Assembly: GCA_946481095.1 (NCBI GenBank)
Contig: CAMLML010000040.1
Location: forward strand, 1 to 37,630
Direction of reading: 5' to 3'
From: an uncultured Cellvibrio sp.
GTDB lineage: Bacteria > Pseudomonadota > Gammaproteobacteria > Pseudomonadales > Cellvibrionaceae
Length of the DNA stretch: 37,630 bases
The first letter of the stretch is position 1. Each line of letters opens with the position of its first letter. The position numbers and the translations under genes were made by a program. Below, one piece after another: positions 25,337-33,824 of this stretch. The notes beneath the pieces were generated by a model, which worked only from the letters and a program-made list of their open reading frames with translations, did not search any database and was not told the origin of the DNA.

Positions 25337-28282
25337 ATGCTGACCGACATCCAAAATCCCGACCCCAAAAATCCAATGCATACGGACGCACATTCTGGTT
25401 CCAGTAGCCTTGCTGCTACTGCACCAGGTCAATTACGGGTTATCAAACGCAACGGCACTGTCGGCAGTTTTGATGCCAGCAAAATTGCAGTGGCTTTGAC
25501 AAAAGCTTTTTTGGCAGTTGAAGGTGGAACAGCAGCCGCTTCTTCCCGAATCCATGAGAAAGTCGATAGCCTTACCAAACAGGTAGTCGCAACTTTTAAA
25601 CGCCGTATGCCTTCCGGTGGCACCATCCACATCGAAGAAATTCAGGATCAGGTCGAACTAACCCTGATGCGCGCAGGCGAACAAAAAGTTGCCCGCGATT
25701 ATGTCCTCTATCGCGAAGCACATGCACGCGCACGCGCGGAGAAATCAGCCGCAGCCCAAACTCCCGACACAGACTACCCCAACATTAATGTCACCAAATC
25801 GGATGGTTCGCGAGTTCCCCTGGATATCAACCGTATGCGCACCATTGTGCGTGAAGCCTGTTCCGGGCTAAAAGGTGTAGAAGAAAAAGCCATTCTCGAT
25901 GAAGCCATGCGCAACCTTTACGATGGCGTGGCTGCAAAAGATGTGAATACATCTCTGGTGATTACCGCTCGTACCCTCGTAGAAAAAGAACCCAACTACA
26001 GTTTTGCCACTGCACGTTTGCTGTTGGATAAACTGCGTGCTGAAGCTCTCGGCTTTTTAGGCATTGCCACAGAAGCAACCCAATCCGACATGGAGCTCTA
26101 CTACGCGCGCGCGCTGCCTGTTTACATTAAAAAAGGGGTTGAGCTGGAACTGGTTTCCCCTGAACTCTTGAATTTTGATTTGGAAAAGCTTGGTAAGGCC
26201 TTGATTCCAGATGGAGATTTACAATTTACCTATCTCGGATTGCAAACCCTTTACGACCGTTACTTCATCCACAGCAATGATGTGCGCATCGAACTGCCAC
26301 AGATATTCTTCATGCGCGTGGCAATGGGTCTGGCCTTGAATGAAATTAACCGCGAAGAACGTGCAATTGAGTTTTACCGATTGCTGTCTTCTTTTGATTA
26401 CATGAGTTCAACGCCAACCCTGTTTAATTCAGGCACCCTGCGTCCCCAGTTGTCTTCATGTTATCTGACCACTGTACCGGATGACCTCTATGGTATTTAC
26501 GGCGCCATGCAAGACAATGCCATGCTCAGCAAATTTGCTGGCGGCCTGGGTAACGACTGGACACCGGTACGTGCATTGGGCGCTTACATCAAAGGTACCA
26601 ATGGCAAGTCACAAGGTGTTGTCCCCTTCCTGAAAGTTGCCAACGACACCGCGGTTGCGGTCAATCAGGGTGGCAAACGTAAAGGTGCTGTTTGTGCCTA
26701 TCTGGAAACCTGGCATATGGATGTCGAGGAATTTCTGGAGCTGCGCAAAAACACCGGTGATGATCGCCGCCGCACCCATGACATGAACACCGCCAACTGG
26801 GTACCCGATCTATTCATGAAGCGTGTGTTTGATGATAAAGATTGGACTCTCTTCTCACCTAATGATGTACCTGATCTGCATGATTTATATGGCAGTTCTT
26901 TTGAAGAGCGCTATGAACACTACGAACGTGAAGCGGCAGCTGGCAAAATCAAGGTCTTCAAAACTGTCCGTGCTCTGGATTTGTGGCGCAAGATGCTGGG
27001 CATGCTGTTCGAAACCGGACATCCATGGATCACTTTCAAAGACCCATGCAACCTGCGCAGCCCGCAGCAGCATGTAGGTGTGGTGCATTCATCCAACCTG
27101 TGTACCGAAATCACACTCAACACCAAAGCCGGCGATGAGATTGCTGTGTGTAACCTCGGCTCGGTGAATCTGGCGCAGCACATTGTTGATGGCAAACTGG
27201 ATCAAGCCAAACTTGAGCGCACGGTCAAAACTGCCATTCGCATGCTGGATAATGTGATCGACATTAACTACTACGCCGTTGCCACCTCCAAGCAATCCAA
27301 CGTTCGCCACCGCCCTATTGGCCTTGGCATTATGGGTTTCCAGGATGCACTCTACGATCAACGCATAGCCTACAGTTCGCAAGCCGCCGTGGAGTTTGCT
27401 GATACCTCAATGGAAGCTGTCAGCTATTACGCCATCAAAGCCTCCTGTGAATTGGCACAAGAGCGAGGCAAGTATTCTACTTTTGACGGCTCACTCTGGA
27501 GCAAAGGCATTCTGCCCATAGACTCTATCGAGATACTGGCCAAAAACCGTGGCGACCAATACATCAAAGTTGATCGCAGCAAAACCTTTGACTGGGACAG
27601 CCTGCGTGAACAAGTCAGAGCCAAAGGTATGCGCAACTCCAATGTGATGGCGATCGCCCCGACAGCGACTATCTCCAACATCACCGGTGTAACCCAATCG
27701 ATCGAGCCGACTTATCAAAACCTTTATGTGAAATCCAACCTTTCTGGCGAATTCACCGTAGTAAACCCACATCTGGTTCACGACCTGAAGTCCCGCAATT
27801 TGTGGGATGCCGTAATGGTCAACGACCTGAAATATTACGAAGGTTCTGTACAAAAAATTGATCGCATTCCGGATGATCTGAAAGCGATTTACGCCACAGC
27901 CTTCGAAGTCGAACCCAAGTGGATTGTAGAAGCCGCCAGCCGTCGTCAAAAGTGGATCGATCAGGCACAAAGTTTGAACCTCTACATTTCTGGCGCTAAC
28001 GGTAAAAAATTGGATGTCACCTATCGCATGGCTTGGTACAGCGGTTTGAAAACCACTTATTACCTGCGTGCTTTGGCTGCAACCACCACTGAAAAATCCA
28101 CCATTACTACCGGTGCATTGAACGCAGTGAGTTCAGGCGCAAGCAGCGGTGGCAGCATAGCCGCCGCACCAGCACCAACCGCCAAACCCGTAGCCAGCGT
28201 TGCAGCGCCTGACTTCGGTGAAGCAGCGCCAGTGCCAAAAGCTTGTTCGATTGATAACCCGGATTGCGAGGCTTGCCAGTAG
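25337..28282 (+). CDS. nrdA: Class Ia ribonucleoside-diphosphate reductase, alpha subunit, with two ATP-cones
   Basis: NrdA reduces ribonucleoside diphosphates to deoxyribonucleotides with NrdB. The 981-residue protein has two N-terminal ATP-cone domains: residues about 33-131 (VIKRNGTVGSFDASKI to DYVLYREAHARARA) and 150-238 (INVTKSDGSRVPLDINRM to DKLRAEALG). Two cones are also found in Pseudomonas aeruginosa NrdA. The catalytic barrel carries SSCYLTTV and AVCNLGSVNLA (redox cysteines), NLCTEITLNT (thiyl-radical Cys and Glu) and TYYLRALAATT (radical-transfer Tyr pair). The tail has CSIDNPDCEACQ, the flexible disulfide-exchange cysteines. An Ala/Ser/Pro-rich linker of about 60 residues precedes the tail. 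The ATG has AGGAG upstream. Regulation by NrdR, and perhaps DnaA, is suggested by boxes in the leader. Confidence 0.96.
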   Translation: MLTDIQNPDPKNPMHTDAHSGSSSLAATAPGQLRVIKRNGTVGSFDASKIAVALTKAFLAVEGGTAAASSRIHEKVDSLTKQVVATFKRRMPSGGTIHIEEIQDQVELTLMRAGEQKVARDYVLYREAHARARAEKSAAAQTPDTDYPNINVTKSDGSRVPLDINRMRTIVREACSGLKGVEEKAILDEAMRNLYDGVAAKDVNTSLVITARTLVEKEPNYSFATARLLLDKLRAEALGFLGIATEATQSDMELYYARALPVYIKKGVELELVSPELLNFDLEKLGKALIPDGDLQFTYLGLQTLYDRYFIHSNDVRIELPQIFFMRVAMGLALNEINREERAIEFYRLLSSFDYMSSTPTLFNSGTLRPQLSSCYLTTVPDDLYGIYGAMQDNAMLSKFAGGLGNDWTPVRALGAYIKGTNGKSQGVVPFLKVANDTAVAVNQGGKRKGAVCAYLETWHMDVEEFLELRKNTGDDRRRTHDMNTANWVPDLFMKRVFDDKDWTLFSPNDVPDLHDLYGSSFEERYEHYEREAAAGKIKVFKTVRALDLWRKMLGMLFETGHPWITFKDPCNLRSPQQHVGVVHSSNLCTEITLNTKAGDEIAVCNLGSVNLAQHIVDGKLDQAKLERTVKTAIRMLDNVIDINYYAVATSKQSNVRHRPIGLGIMGFQDALYDQRIAYSSQAAVEFADTSMEAVSYYAIKASCELAQERGKYSTFDGSLWSKGILPIDSIEILAKNRGDQYIKVDRSKTFDWDSLREQVRAKGMRNSNVMAIAPTATISNITGVTQSIEPTYQNLYVKSNLSGEFTVVNPHLVHDLKSRNLWDAVMVNDLKYYEGSVQKIDRIPDDLKAIYATAFEVEPKWIVEAASRRQKWIDQAQSLNLYISGANGKKLDVTYRMAWYSGLKTTYYLRALAATTTEKSTITTGALNAVSSGASSGGSIAAAPAPTAKPVASVAAPDFGEAAPVPKACSIDNPDCEACQ

Positions 28283-28403
28283 CCCTCACCCCAGCCCTCT
28301 CCCGGAGGGAGAGGGGGTTAAAACACCAGGATTCAATATTTCAGCTCTCCACGAAGGAGGGTACAAAGTCCCCTCTCCCTCTGGGAGAGGGCCAGGGTGA
28401 GGG
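28282..28403. repeat. Paired extragenic palindromes, CCCTCTCCC family (site 4)
   Basis: Two inverted units (28282-28317 and 28371-28403): AGCCCTCACCCCAGCCCTC at the left end and the matching GGGCCAGGGTGAGGG at the right end, with a short palindrome inside each. It fills most of the nrdA-nrdB gap and could form a long hairpin between the two messages, letting the two subunits differ in mRNA stability. Confidence 0.85.
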
Positions 28404-28448
28404 AAAACCGCAACACCAAACAGAATTAAACGATCAGAGAGGAACACC

Positions 28449-29711
28449 ATGCTAAGTTGGGACGATTTCAACTCAGAAGAAACCACAAAAGAAGCCGCAC
28501 GCGAAGTTGCTCGCCAGGAAACCCTGAGCCCTCAAGTGCAATCCCAGGCGCGTCCAGTAAACGATACCCCGGTCAATACACAATTTGCCGAAAGTGCAAA
28601 AGAAGAAGGCATCAGCCCTGAGCTGGCCAAAGCACGCTCTACCCTCGCCCACCTCGACCCGGCTCCCGGCCTTGAAGAATTACAAATGGGCGCAGCGCGC
28701 ATTCAGGTAGATGACAAACGCATGATCAACTGCCGCGCTGACCTCAACCAGCTGGTGCCCTTCAAGTACGACTGGGCATGGCAGAAATATCTTGATGGCT
28801 GCGCCAACCACTGGATGCCACAGGAAGTGAACATGACCGCTGACATTGCGCTCTGGAAAAACAGAGAGGGTCTGACCGAAGACGAGCGCCGCATCGTCAT
28901 GCGCAGCTTGGGTTACTTCTCTACTGCTGACTCATTGGTTGCCAACAATCTGGTATTAGCCATTTACCGTTTGATCACCAACCCCGAATGTCGCCAATAC
29001 ATTTTGCGTCAGTCATTCGAAGAAGCGATTCACACCCACGCCTACCAATATTGCATCGAATCCCTGGGCATGGACGAAAGTGAAGTCTTCAACATGTACC
29101 GTGAACTGCCCTCAGTCGCCAACAAAGCCGCCTGGAGTTTGAAGCACACCCAAACTTTAGGTAATCCCACTTTCACCACCGGCACACCCGAAACCGATCA
29201 GGAATTGCTGCGCAATTTAGTCGCATTTTATGTAGTGACCGAAGGCATTTTCTTCTACTGCGGTTTCAGCCAAATCCTGAGCATGGGCCGCCGCAATAAA
29301 ATGACCGGCGTCGCCGAACAATTCCAATATATTTTGCGCGACGAATCCATGCATTTGAATTTTGGTATCGACGTAATCAACCAAATCAAATTGGAAAACC
29401 CACACTTGTGGACGGCAGAGTTCCAACAAGAAGTGTTGCAAATGATTTTGGAAGGCACTGAATTGGAAATTCAATACGCCAGAGACTCAATGCCCCGCGG
29501 CGTCCTCGGCATGAACGCTTCCACCATGGAAGAATACCTGCACTTCATCGCGAATCGTCGTTGTGCACAACTTGGTTTGAAAGAACAATTCCCTGGTGCG
29601 CAAAATCCATTTCCGTGGATGAGTGAGATTATGGATTTGCGTAAGGAGAAGAATTTCTTTGAGACGCGCGTAATTGAATACCAAACTGGTGGTGCGCTTT
29701 CTTGGGATTAA
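28449..29711 (+). CDS. nrdB: Class Ia ribonucleoside-diphosphate reductase, beta (radical) subunit
   Basis: NrdB holds the diiron-tyrosyl radical cofactor and passes the radical to NrdA. In the 420-residue protein the metal-site helices are visible: TADIALWKN (Asp ligand), [16 protein letters not shown] (Glu and His ligands, with the radical Tyr four residues after the His, as in E. coli EtIHsrsY), [14 protein letters not shown] (Glu) and [11 protein letters not shown] (Glu and His). The C-terminus GALSWD is the flexible tail that docks on NrdA. The N-terminal 75 residues are a low-complexity extension beginning MLSWDDF, which repeats the LSWD of the tail. GAGAGGAACACC before the ATG is a good ribosome-binding site. 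It is cotranscribed with or regulated alongside nrdA across the repeat element. Confidence 0.96.
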   Translation: MLSWDDFNSEETTKEAAREVARQETLSPQVQSQARPVNDTPVNTQFAESAKEEGISPELAKARSTLAHLDPAPGLEELQMGAARIQVDDKRMINCRADLNQLVPFKYDWAWQKYLDGCANHWMPQEVNMTADIALWKNREGLTEDERRIVMRSLGYFSTADSLVANNLVLAIYRLITNPECRQYILRQSFEEAIHTHAYQYCIESLGMDESEVFNMYRELPSVANKAAWSLKHTQTLGNPTFTTGTPETDQELLRNLVAFYVVTEGIFFYCGFSQILSMGRRNKMTGVAEQFQYILRDESMHLNFGIDVINQIKLENPHLWTAEFQQEVLQMILEGTELEIQYARDSMPRGVLGMNASTMEEYLHFIANRRCAQLGLKEQFPGAQNPFPWMSEIMDLRKEKNFFETRVIEYQTGGALSWD

Positions 29712-29722
29712 CAACCCTTGTC

Positions 29723-29753
29723 GTCATTCCTGCGAAGGCAGGAATCCAGCGAC
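29723..29753 (+). repeat. REP-like extragenic palindrome (copy 2)
   Basis: GTCATTCCTGCGAAGGCAGG continues to GAATCCAGCGAC; the core ATTCCTGC-GAAG-GCAGGAAT is a perfect hairpin with a four-base loop. It is the same family as the element at 8758-8786 in the opposite orientation. It begins 12 bp after the nrdB stop. Confidence 0.8.
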
Positions 29754-29791
29754 TTTAAAAACGGATCAGGCTGTTCCGGATCGAATAACCC

Positions 29792-29853
29792 AAACCGCTA
29801 TTGAGTTAGTCAAAAAAATGAATTTTTTGGTGAAGCTTGGTAGCGGTTTTTTT
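29792..29853 (+). terminator. Composite hairpin terminator after nrdB
   Basis: AAACCGCTA (29792-29800) pairs perfectly with TAGCGGTTT (29841-29849), and within the loop CAAAAAA pairs with TTTTTTG. The outer stem runs into seven T (29847-29853). It ends 14 bp before the next gene's ATG, so it separates nrdAB from the accessory region. Confidence 0.65.
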
Positions 29854-29866
29854 GTTGGAGATATAA

Positions 29867-30694
29867 ATGGAAGATGCGATTAAATCAATAAAAGCATATC
29901 TTTACGACAGAGACAGCAGCCCTCTTACAGGTGCCTATTTAATAATTTGGTGCATATGGAACTTTAGGCTTTTACTCATCATATTTTCCTCTGATTCCAT
30001 AAATATTAAATTTGTTAACATTGAATACTATCTCTTTCAGCCAAGTTATTTTTTTGACTATTCATGTATTTTCGGCCCAATTTGGGTTTATGTGATGCCC
30101 CTAATATTGGCGTTATTATATCTGCTTGCACTTCCTCACTTCTCATTAAAAATCTATGAAAAAACCTTGGAACATAGAAAAAAACTTAATGAAAAAAAAC
30201 AAGCAATAGAAAATCAAGTATTACTTACAAAAGAAGAAAGCATAAAGATAAGAAGAGAAACATATAGAGCAGCTGAAGAATATGAAGAAGAAATAAGAAA
30301 AAAGGATGAATTAATTTCCGATCTTAGATACAGACTTGAAGAAATCAACAGAAAAGATCAAGAAAAAATGGAATTCGTAACTAACGAACAGTTAACAGAA
30401 AACAAAAAAATGGAAATTCCTGAATTAAGCAGTGAGGCAAAAATTATATTGAAAGAGGCAAGCCTAGATTCACATGGAACAGTTATGTACCTTAGATATT
30501 CAGATGGCGTTGAGTTAAGCTCAAACAATAGAGACTTCTTAAAAGGTAAAGAAAGAAGAGAAATTGCAAAATGGGAATCAGCACTACGAGAACTTATCGA
30601 CCAAGATTTATTAATTGAACGCGGTCATAATGGTAACACATACGAAATAACGGATATTGGTTACAAAATTGCCGACAAAATTATATTGGGTTAG
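29867..30694 (+). CDS. Membrane protein with coiled coil and C-terminal winged-helix-like domain, unknown
   Basis: Not a family I can name with certainty. Residues about 20-40 (SPLTGAYLIIWCIWNFRLLLIIF) and 70-93 are membrane segments. Residues about 97-180 are a charged coiled coil (EKTLEHRKKLNEKK to RLEEINRKDQEKM). The last 85 residues (ELSSEAKIILKEASLDSHGTV to ITDIGYKIADKI) look like a small winged-helix domain that I recall at the end of various predicted effector or defence-associated proteins (LLxEAxxDxxGxI, ARWExALxELxxxGLI, TxxGYxxAD). A GGAG ribosome-binding site lies seven bases before the ATG. Codon use is very A-rich compared with nrdB. The anchor-coil-domain layout suggests a membrane-tethered sensor or effector; this is inference. 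Confidence 0.75.
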   Translation: MEDAIKSIKAYLYDRDSSPLTGAYLIIWCIWNFRLLLIIFSSDSINIKFVNIEYYLFQPSYFFDYSCIFGPIWVYVMPLILALLYLLALPHFSLKIYEKTLEHRKKLNEKKQAIENQVLLTKEESIKIRRETYRAAEEYEEEIRKKDELISDLRYRLEEINRKDQEKMEFVTNEQLTENKKMEIPELSSEAKIILKEASLDSHGTVMYLRYSDGVELSSNNRDFLKGKERREIAKWESALRELIDQDLLIERGHNGNTYEITDIGYKIADKIILG

Positions 30695-30699
30695 CGTCG

Positions 30700-30780
30700 G
30701 GATTTATTTTTTGATCAATCAAACCCGGCACATGTAGATCGGGTAGCGACCCGTGTCTGTGAAATGAGATGGATAAAAGC
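30700..30780 (+). repeat. Intergenic repeat element of the accessory region (copy A)
   Basis: It begins GATTTATTTTTTGATCAATC and includes the hairpin CGGGT-AGCG-ACCCG (30740-30753), then a GAAATGAGATGGAT-type end. It is alignable over about 80 bp with 35000-35078, with many matches including a conserved hairpin stem but different loop. It precedes the KTSC gene. Confidence 0.75.
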
Positions 30781-30799
30781 ATCATAAAGGTGACGCACT

Positions 30800-31006
30800 A
30801 TGATCAAATGGATAAACGTAAACTCAACGGCTATAAGAAAAATTGGCTATGACGTAAAATCAATGCAAATGTATATAGATTTCGAAGATAGCAATCCTAT
30901 TTATACCTATTGCAGAGTACCAGAAAGTGTATTTAATAGTTTTATATCCGCTCGATCCAAAGGACAGTTTTATCACCAATTCATAAAAGATAAATACGAG
31001 TGTTAA
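30800..31006 (+). CDS. KTSC-domain protein
   Basis: A 68-residue protein that is one KTSC domain: VNSTAIRKIGYDVKSMQMYIDFEDSNPIYTYCRVPESVFNSFISARSKGQFYHQFIKDKY. This follows the family pattern S-x-x-I-x-x-(I/V)-x-Y-D-x, a central Y-x-Y-x-x-V-P and a terminal F-x-x-x-(I/V)-(R/K)-x-x-Y. The domain resembles the C-terminal part of some lysyl-tRNA synthetases, but its stand-alone function is unknown. AAGGTGACGCACT before ATG is a good ribosome-binding site. It follows copy A of the intergenic repeat. Confidence 0.85.
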   Translation: MIKWINVNSTAIRKIGYDVKSMQMYIDFEDSNPIYTYCRVPESVFNSFISARSKGQFYHQFIKDKYEC

Positions 31007-31044
31007 TTCACATATTTTAGCTTCCCGAAAAGAGATCATGTCAA

Positions 31045-32295
31045 ATGAATGACCATACGATATCTATAAGAATAGAAGACATAGAAGGAAAACAATTTGA
31101 ATTTAATACACTGAAAAATTTCTATTATTTTATAAAGGAAGAATGTAAAGCATGGCAGGATGCATACAACAAACCAACCTTAACTGGCACTCGAGCCGAA
31201 TGCACACAAATACTATCGACGCTCTCCCCCATAGTTATTGAAATAGAACGATGGACAGAGGAAGCAAGAAATTGGGATGCATCAACGACCCAATATAATG
31301 TACATAATCTAATGCACCGATATTCAGGTACATTTAAAACTCAATGGGTCTACAGCAAAAGCATACTATTTACTCAACTGCTCGATTGCCAAGAAAAATT
31401 CGGAGGCGAAGCAGCAAATGCATTTATTGCCTACACTCAAAGAAATAACCTGTTAAACCCTTCAATCTATCATAATTTCATAGGCATCATGTATGCCTAT
31501 GAAATAAGCAACCAAGACAGTGAAATATTAAAAAGAAGAAACAGTGAAAAAAAATCCTTTTATAATTTACGAAATGACTTAGAAAATTCCAGAAATGAAC
31601 TTATTGAATCAGTTGAGCTTTTTAAAAAGGCAACTGATGAATGGAAAGAATCTACCCAATCAGACTGGAACGAATGGTATAAATCAACAGGCGAACAATG
31701 GAATAATTGGATCACATCTGTAAATGAATATTGTGAATCTGATACTTCAGAAAGAAGAGAAAAATTTATAAGCTTCATGGATAGCTGTAAAATAAGAATT
31801 GAAGATTTAGAAAACACCTATAAAGATAAATTAAAATTAGAAAAACCAGCAGAATACTGGAATAAAGCCGCAGCCAAATATAAGATTCAGGGAAGATGGT
31901 GGATTTCATCATTAATATTATTAGGTCTGCTGGGGATGATGATGCTTTATTTTTTCTTTACAAGCTGGCTTCAAGGAAAAGAAATGGGAATACACTTAAA
32001 TAGTGTACAAGGAATAGCCATATACGGATCATTTCTTGCAGTTTTTGCATTTCTAATAAGAGCTCTTTCCAAGCTAACATTTAGTTCATTTCATTTAATG
32101 CGTGATGCAGAAGAAAGAGAACAGCTCACCTACTTATATCTTTCACTGAGTAAAGAACACACTGTTGATGAATCTTCCAGAAGCATAATATTGCAGGCAC
32201 TATTTAGCAGAAGTGAAACAGGATTGTTAACAAATGAATCCGGACCAACAATGCCAGGGTTAAATGAAGCTATAAAATCGGCAACAAATAGATAA
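31045..32295 (+). CDS. Probable DUF6161-family membrane protein with coiled coil
   Basis: A 416-residue protein of unknown function. Residues about 1-150 are a soluble, helix-rich region. Residues about 165-275 are a Trp-rich coiled coil (SVELFKKATDEWKESTQSDWNEWYKSTGEQWNNW) with regularly spaced Trp. Two membrane segments follow at about 290-310 (WWISSLILLGLLGMMMLYFFF) and 325-345 (GIAIYGSFLAVFAFLIRALSK). The cytosolic tail LMRDAEEREQLTYLYLSLSKEH to LLTNESGPTMPG resembles the end of DUF6161 proteins; that naming is from memory and tentative. No strong ribosome-binding site precedes the ATG. The next gene starts 23 bp downstream on the same strand, so the two form a likely two-gene unit. Confidence 0.75.
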   Translation: MNDHTISIRIEDIEGKQFEFNTLKNFYYFIKEECKAWQDAYNKPTLTGTRAECTQILSTLSPIVIEIERWTEEARNWDASTTQYNVHNLMHRYSGTFKTQWVYSKSILFTQLLDCQEKFGGEAANAFIAYTQRNNLLNPSIYHNFIGIMYAYEISNQDSEILKRRNSEKKSFYNLRNDLENSRNELIESVELFKKATDEWKESTQSDWNEWYKSTGEQWNNWITSVNEYCESDTSERREKFISFMDSCKIRIEDLENTYKDKLKLEKPAEYWNKAAAKYKIQGRWWISSLILLGLLGMMMLYFFFTSWLQGKEMGIHLNSVQGIAIYGSFLAVFAFLIRALSKLTFSSFHLMRDAEEREQLTYLYLSLSKEHTVDESSRSIILQALFSRSETGLLTNESGPTMPGLNEAIKSATNR

Positions 32296-32318
32296 GAAAG
32301 CAAAAAGGGAAATTACTC

Positions 32319-33023
32319 ATGTACGAAATTATATTTTTAGCTGTAAGCACAGCAATAACAACAGCAGTTAGCAGCATTATAAAAAGGTTAATTGAAAATC
32401 ATGAGTGGGGAAAGCGAAAGAATAAAAATAACTCTATAGAAACAATAACACCTTTATTAAATAGCGAAATAAAAAATCACCCACTGATAGTTGAACATCA
32501 TTTCAGAAAATTCTTGAAGTACAAAATAACTAACCCCGAAATAGAATCCATACTATCTTCTAAAAGTCCATTGTATTTATTCGATTTATATAAGACAGCA
32601 AAAAAATTCACACATCATGAAAACGGAAATTTCTTTTTTAAGGAATCTTATAACACCGATTTCCTCAGGAAAAAATTTAATAAAAATGGCAATATGTATT
32701 ATTATTTTTATTCGTTTATAGGCTTTATGCTATTACTTTATTCAGATGTAATAATAGATAATATTGGCTTTCAATATTTTCCTGTAATAGCAGTTATGAT
32801 ATTAATTTGTATCCCGTATGCTTTTCATAATATCAATAAAACTTTTGATTTAAAGCTTGCCGAACAATTTATAGAATATACCAAACCAAATGCGTCAGAA
32901 AAAATAGAAACTCAAGAAAACATTAACATTCCAACCAAATCACAAGTAAAAAAATCAATTGGTTATCTAAAGAATTTTTTAAGAAATCTATCAAATCATA
33001 AAAAACCAATAATTCCTGATTAA
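32319..33023 (+). CDS. Membrane protein, unknown, partner of the preceding gene
   Basis: Not recognised. The 234-residue protein has an N-terminal membrane helix (YEIIFLAVSTAITTAVSSII), a Lys/Asn-rich soluble stretch (35-120), then two further membrane segments at about 128-147 and 150-170 (YYYFYSFIGFMLLLYSDVII, IGFQYFPVIAVMILICIPYAF) and a basic Lys-rich tail. AGGG lies nine bases before the ATG. It is tightly linked to the DUF6161-like gene, and both are membrane proteins with large cytosolic parts, which suggests a complex. Codon use is strongly A/T-biased. Confidence 0.7.
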   Translation: MYEIIFLAVSTAITTAVSSIIKRLIENHEWGKRKNKNNSIETITPLLNSEIKNHPLIVEHHFRKFLKYKITNPEIESILSSKSPLYLFDLYKTAKKFTHHENGNFFFKESYNTDFLRKKFNKNGNMYYYFYSFIGFMLLLYSDVIIDNIGFQYFPVIAVMILICIPYAFHNINKTFDLKLAEQFIEYTKPNASEKIETQENINIPTKSQVKKSIGYLKNFLRNLSNHKKPIIPD

Positions 33024-33034
33024 CGCGGTGGTGG

Positions 33035-33062
33035 GGGATTTATTTCTAATCAGAGCATCATG
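33035..33062 (+). repeat. Intergenic repeat element (copy B, internally deleted)
   Basis: GGATTTATTT followed by AATCAGAGCATCATGAA matches the two ends of copy A (GGATTTATTT... and ...AAAGCATCATAAA) with the hairpin part missing. It follows the two-gene membrane unit. Confidence 0.45.
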
Positions 33063-33167
33063 AACAACAAAATAGCCATTCTAATAATCAATAAATCCAA
33101 GTCAGTTATGCCCATCAATATCGATGCATTTTCGGTTGCGGATGGGCCGAAGAGGAAGATTAATTAA
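33060..33167 (+). CDS. Short ORF, 35 codons, doubtful
   Basis: MNNKIAILIINKSKSVMPIN continues to a Lys-rich end (GPKRKIN). No good ribosome-binding site precedes it and no family is recognised. It may be a gene remnant between the repeat element and the next secreted-protein gene rather than a functional gene. Confidence 0.2.
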   Translation: MNNKIAILIINKSKSVMPINIDAFSVADGPKRKIN

Positions 33168-33227
33168 AGGTATGTCGGCTCGTTGAGCCTGAATCCTAAC
33201 AGAAACATTTTTGCCATTAAGAACATC

Positions 33228-33746
33228 ATGATTCGATTTTTGCTGATTACAATATTTAGTATTTCTTCTTGGTCAATAGCCAACGAAGAGAAAAGTCTTG
33301 TTATGGGAACTTGGAAAAGCTGCGGCGGAACAACACATCAAATACTAGATGATGGCAGCTACTTAAGAATCGGTAGCGGCTCAACGGTTACATTTTATAA
33401 AAACGGCCGTTACGAGCTTTTTTCGCTTGACGGATATACCGATTTAGAATGTCAAAACCTTAAATTCCGCTCTGGGTTAAAATCAAAAGGAAAATATAAA
33501 ATATTAAGAAAGACAGAAATAAACCGTGAAGAAGGACCTGTATATGAAATAAAACTTACCGGCTGGTATGGACAAAAACCATGCACGACCTACTTTATTA
33601 TCACTGAAAAATTCATTCTCCCTGCAGACAACCTTTGTACAGAGGTAGATGAAAAAAAATTGAGATTCAGAAGTAATGATTTGTTTAAATTTTATAAGAC
33701 CCCAAAAGCACCATCAGAAAAAATACAACCAAAAAAACTGACCTAG
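33228..33746 (+). CDS. Small secreted/periplasmic protein, unknown
   Basis: Not recognised. ATG at 33228 was chosen because MIRFLLITIFSISSWSIANEE is a clean signal peptide. The longer frame starts with TTG at 33183 and would bury the signal. The mature part of about 153 residues is beta-rich, opens with MGTWKSCGGTTHQILDDGSY and holds five cysteines (CGG, LECQN, KPCTT, NLCTE), compatible with disulfides in the periplasm. The opening GTW and the alternating beta pattern resemble lipocalin-like proteins, but this is weak. No close partner gene is evident. Confidence 0.65.
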   Translation: MIRFLLITIFSISSWSIANEEKSLVMGTWKSCGGTTHQILDDGSYLRIGSGSTVTFYKNGRYELFSLDGYTDLECQNLKFRSGLKSKGKYKILRKTEINREEGPVYEIKLTGWYGQKPCTTYFIITEKFILPADNLCTEVDEKKLRFRSNDLFKFYKTPKAPSEKIQPKKLT

Positions 33747-33765
33747 TTGTGTTACCGGAAGGGAG

Positions 33766-33785
33766 GAATTTATTTTTGATCAAGC
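33766..33785 (+). repeat. Intergenic repeat element (copy C, partial)
   Basis: GAATTTATTTTTGATCAA reproduces the left end of copies A and D. The rest of the element is diverged. It lies just before the gene at 33825. Confidence 0.55.
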
Positions 33786-33824
33786 GCGATTGTGCAGGTT
33801 GGGCAAACATCTAACGAGTAAGAT

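Noticed and set aside
24979..25391. Minus-strand frames in the nrdA leader
   Set aside because: They overlap the DnaA and NrdR sites and the nrdA start, have Cys/Phe/Arg-rich non-coding character and no ribosome-binding sites.
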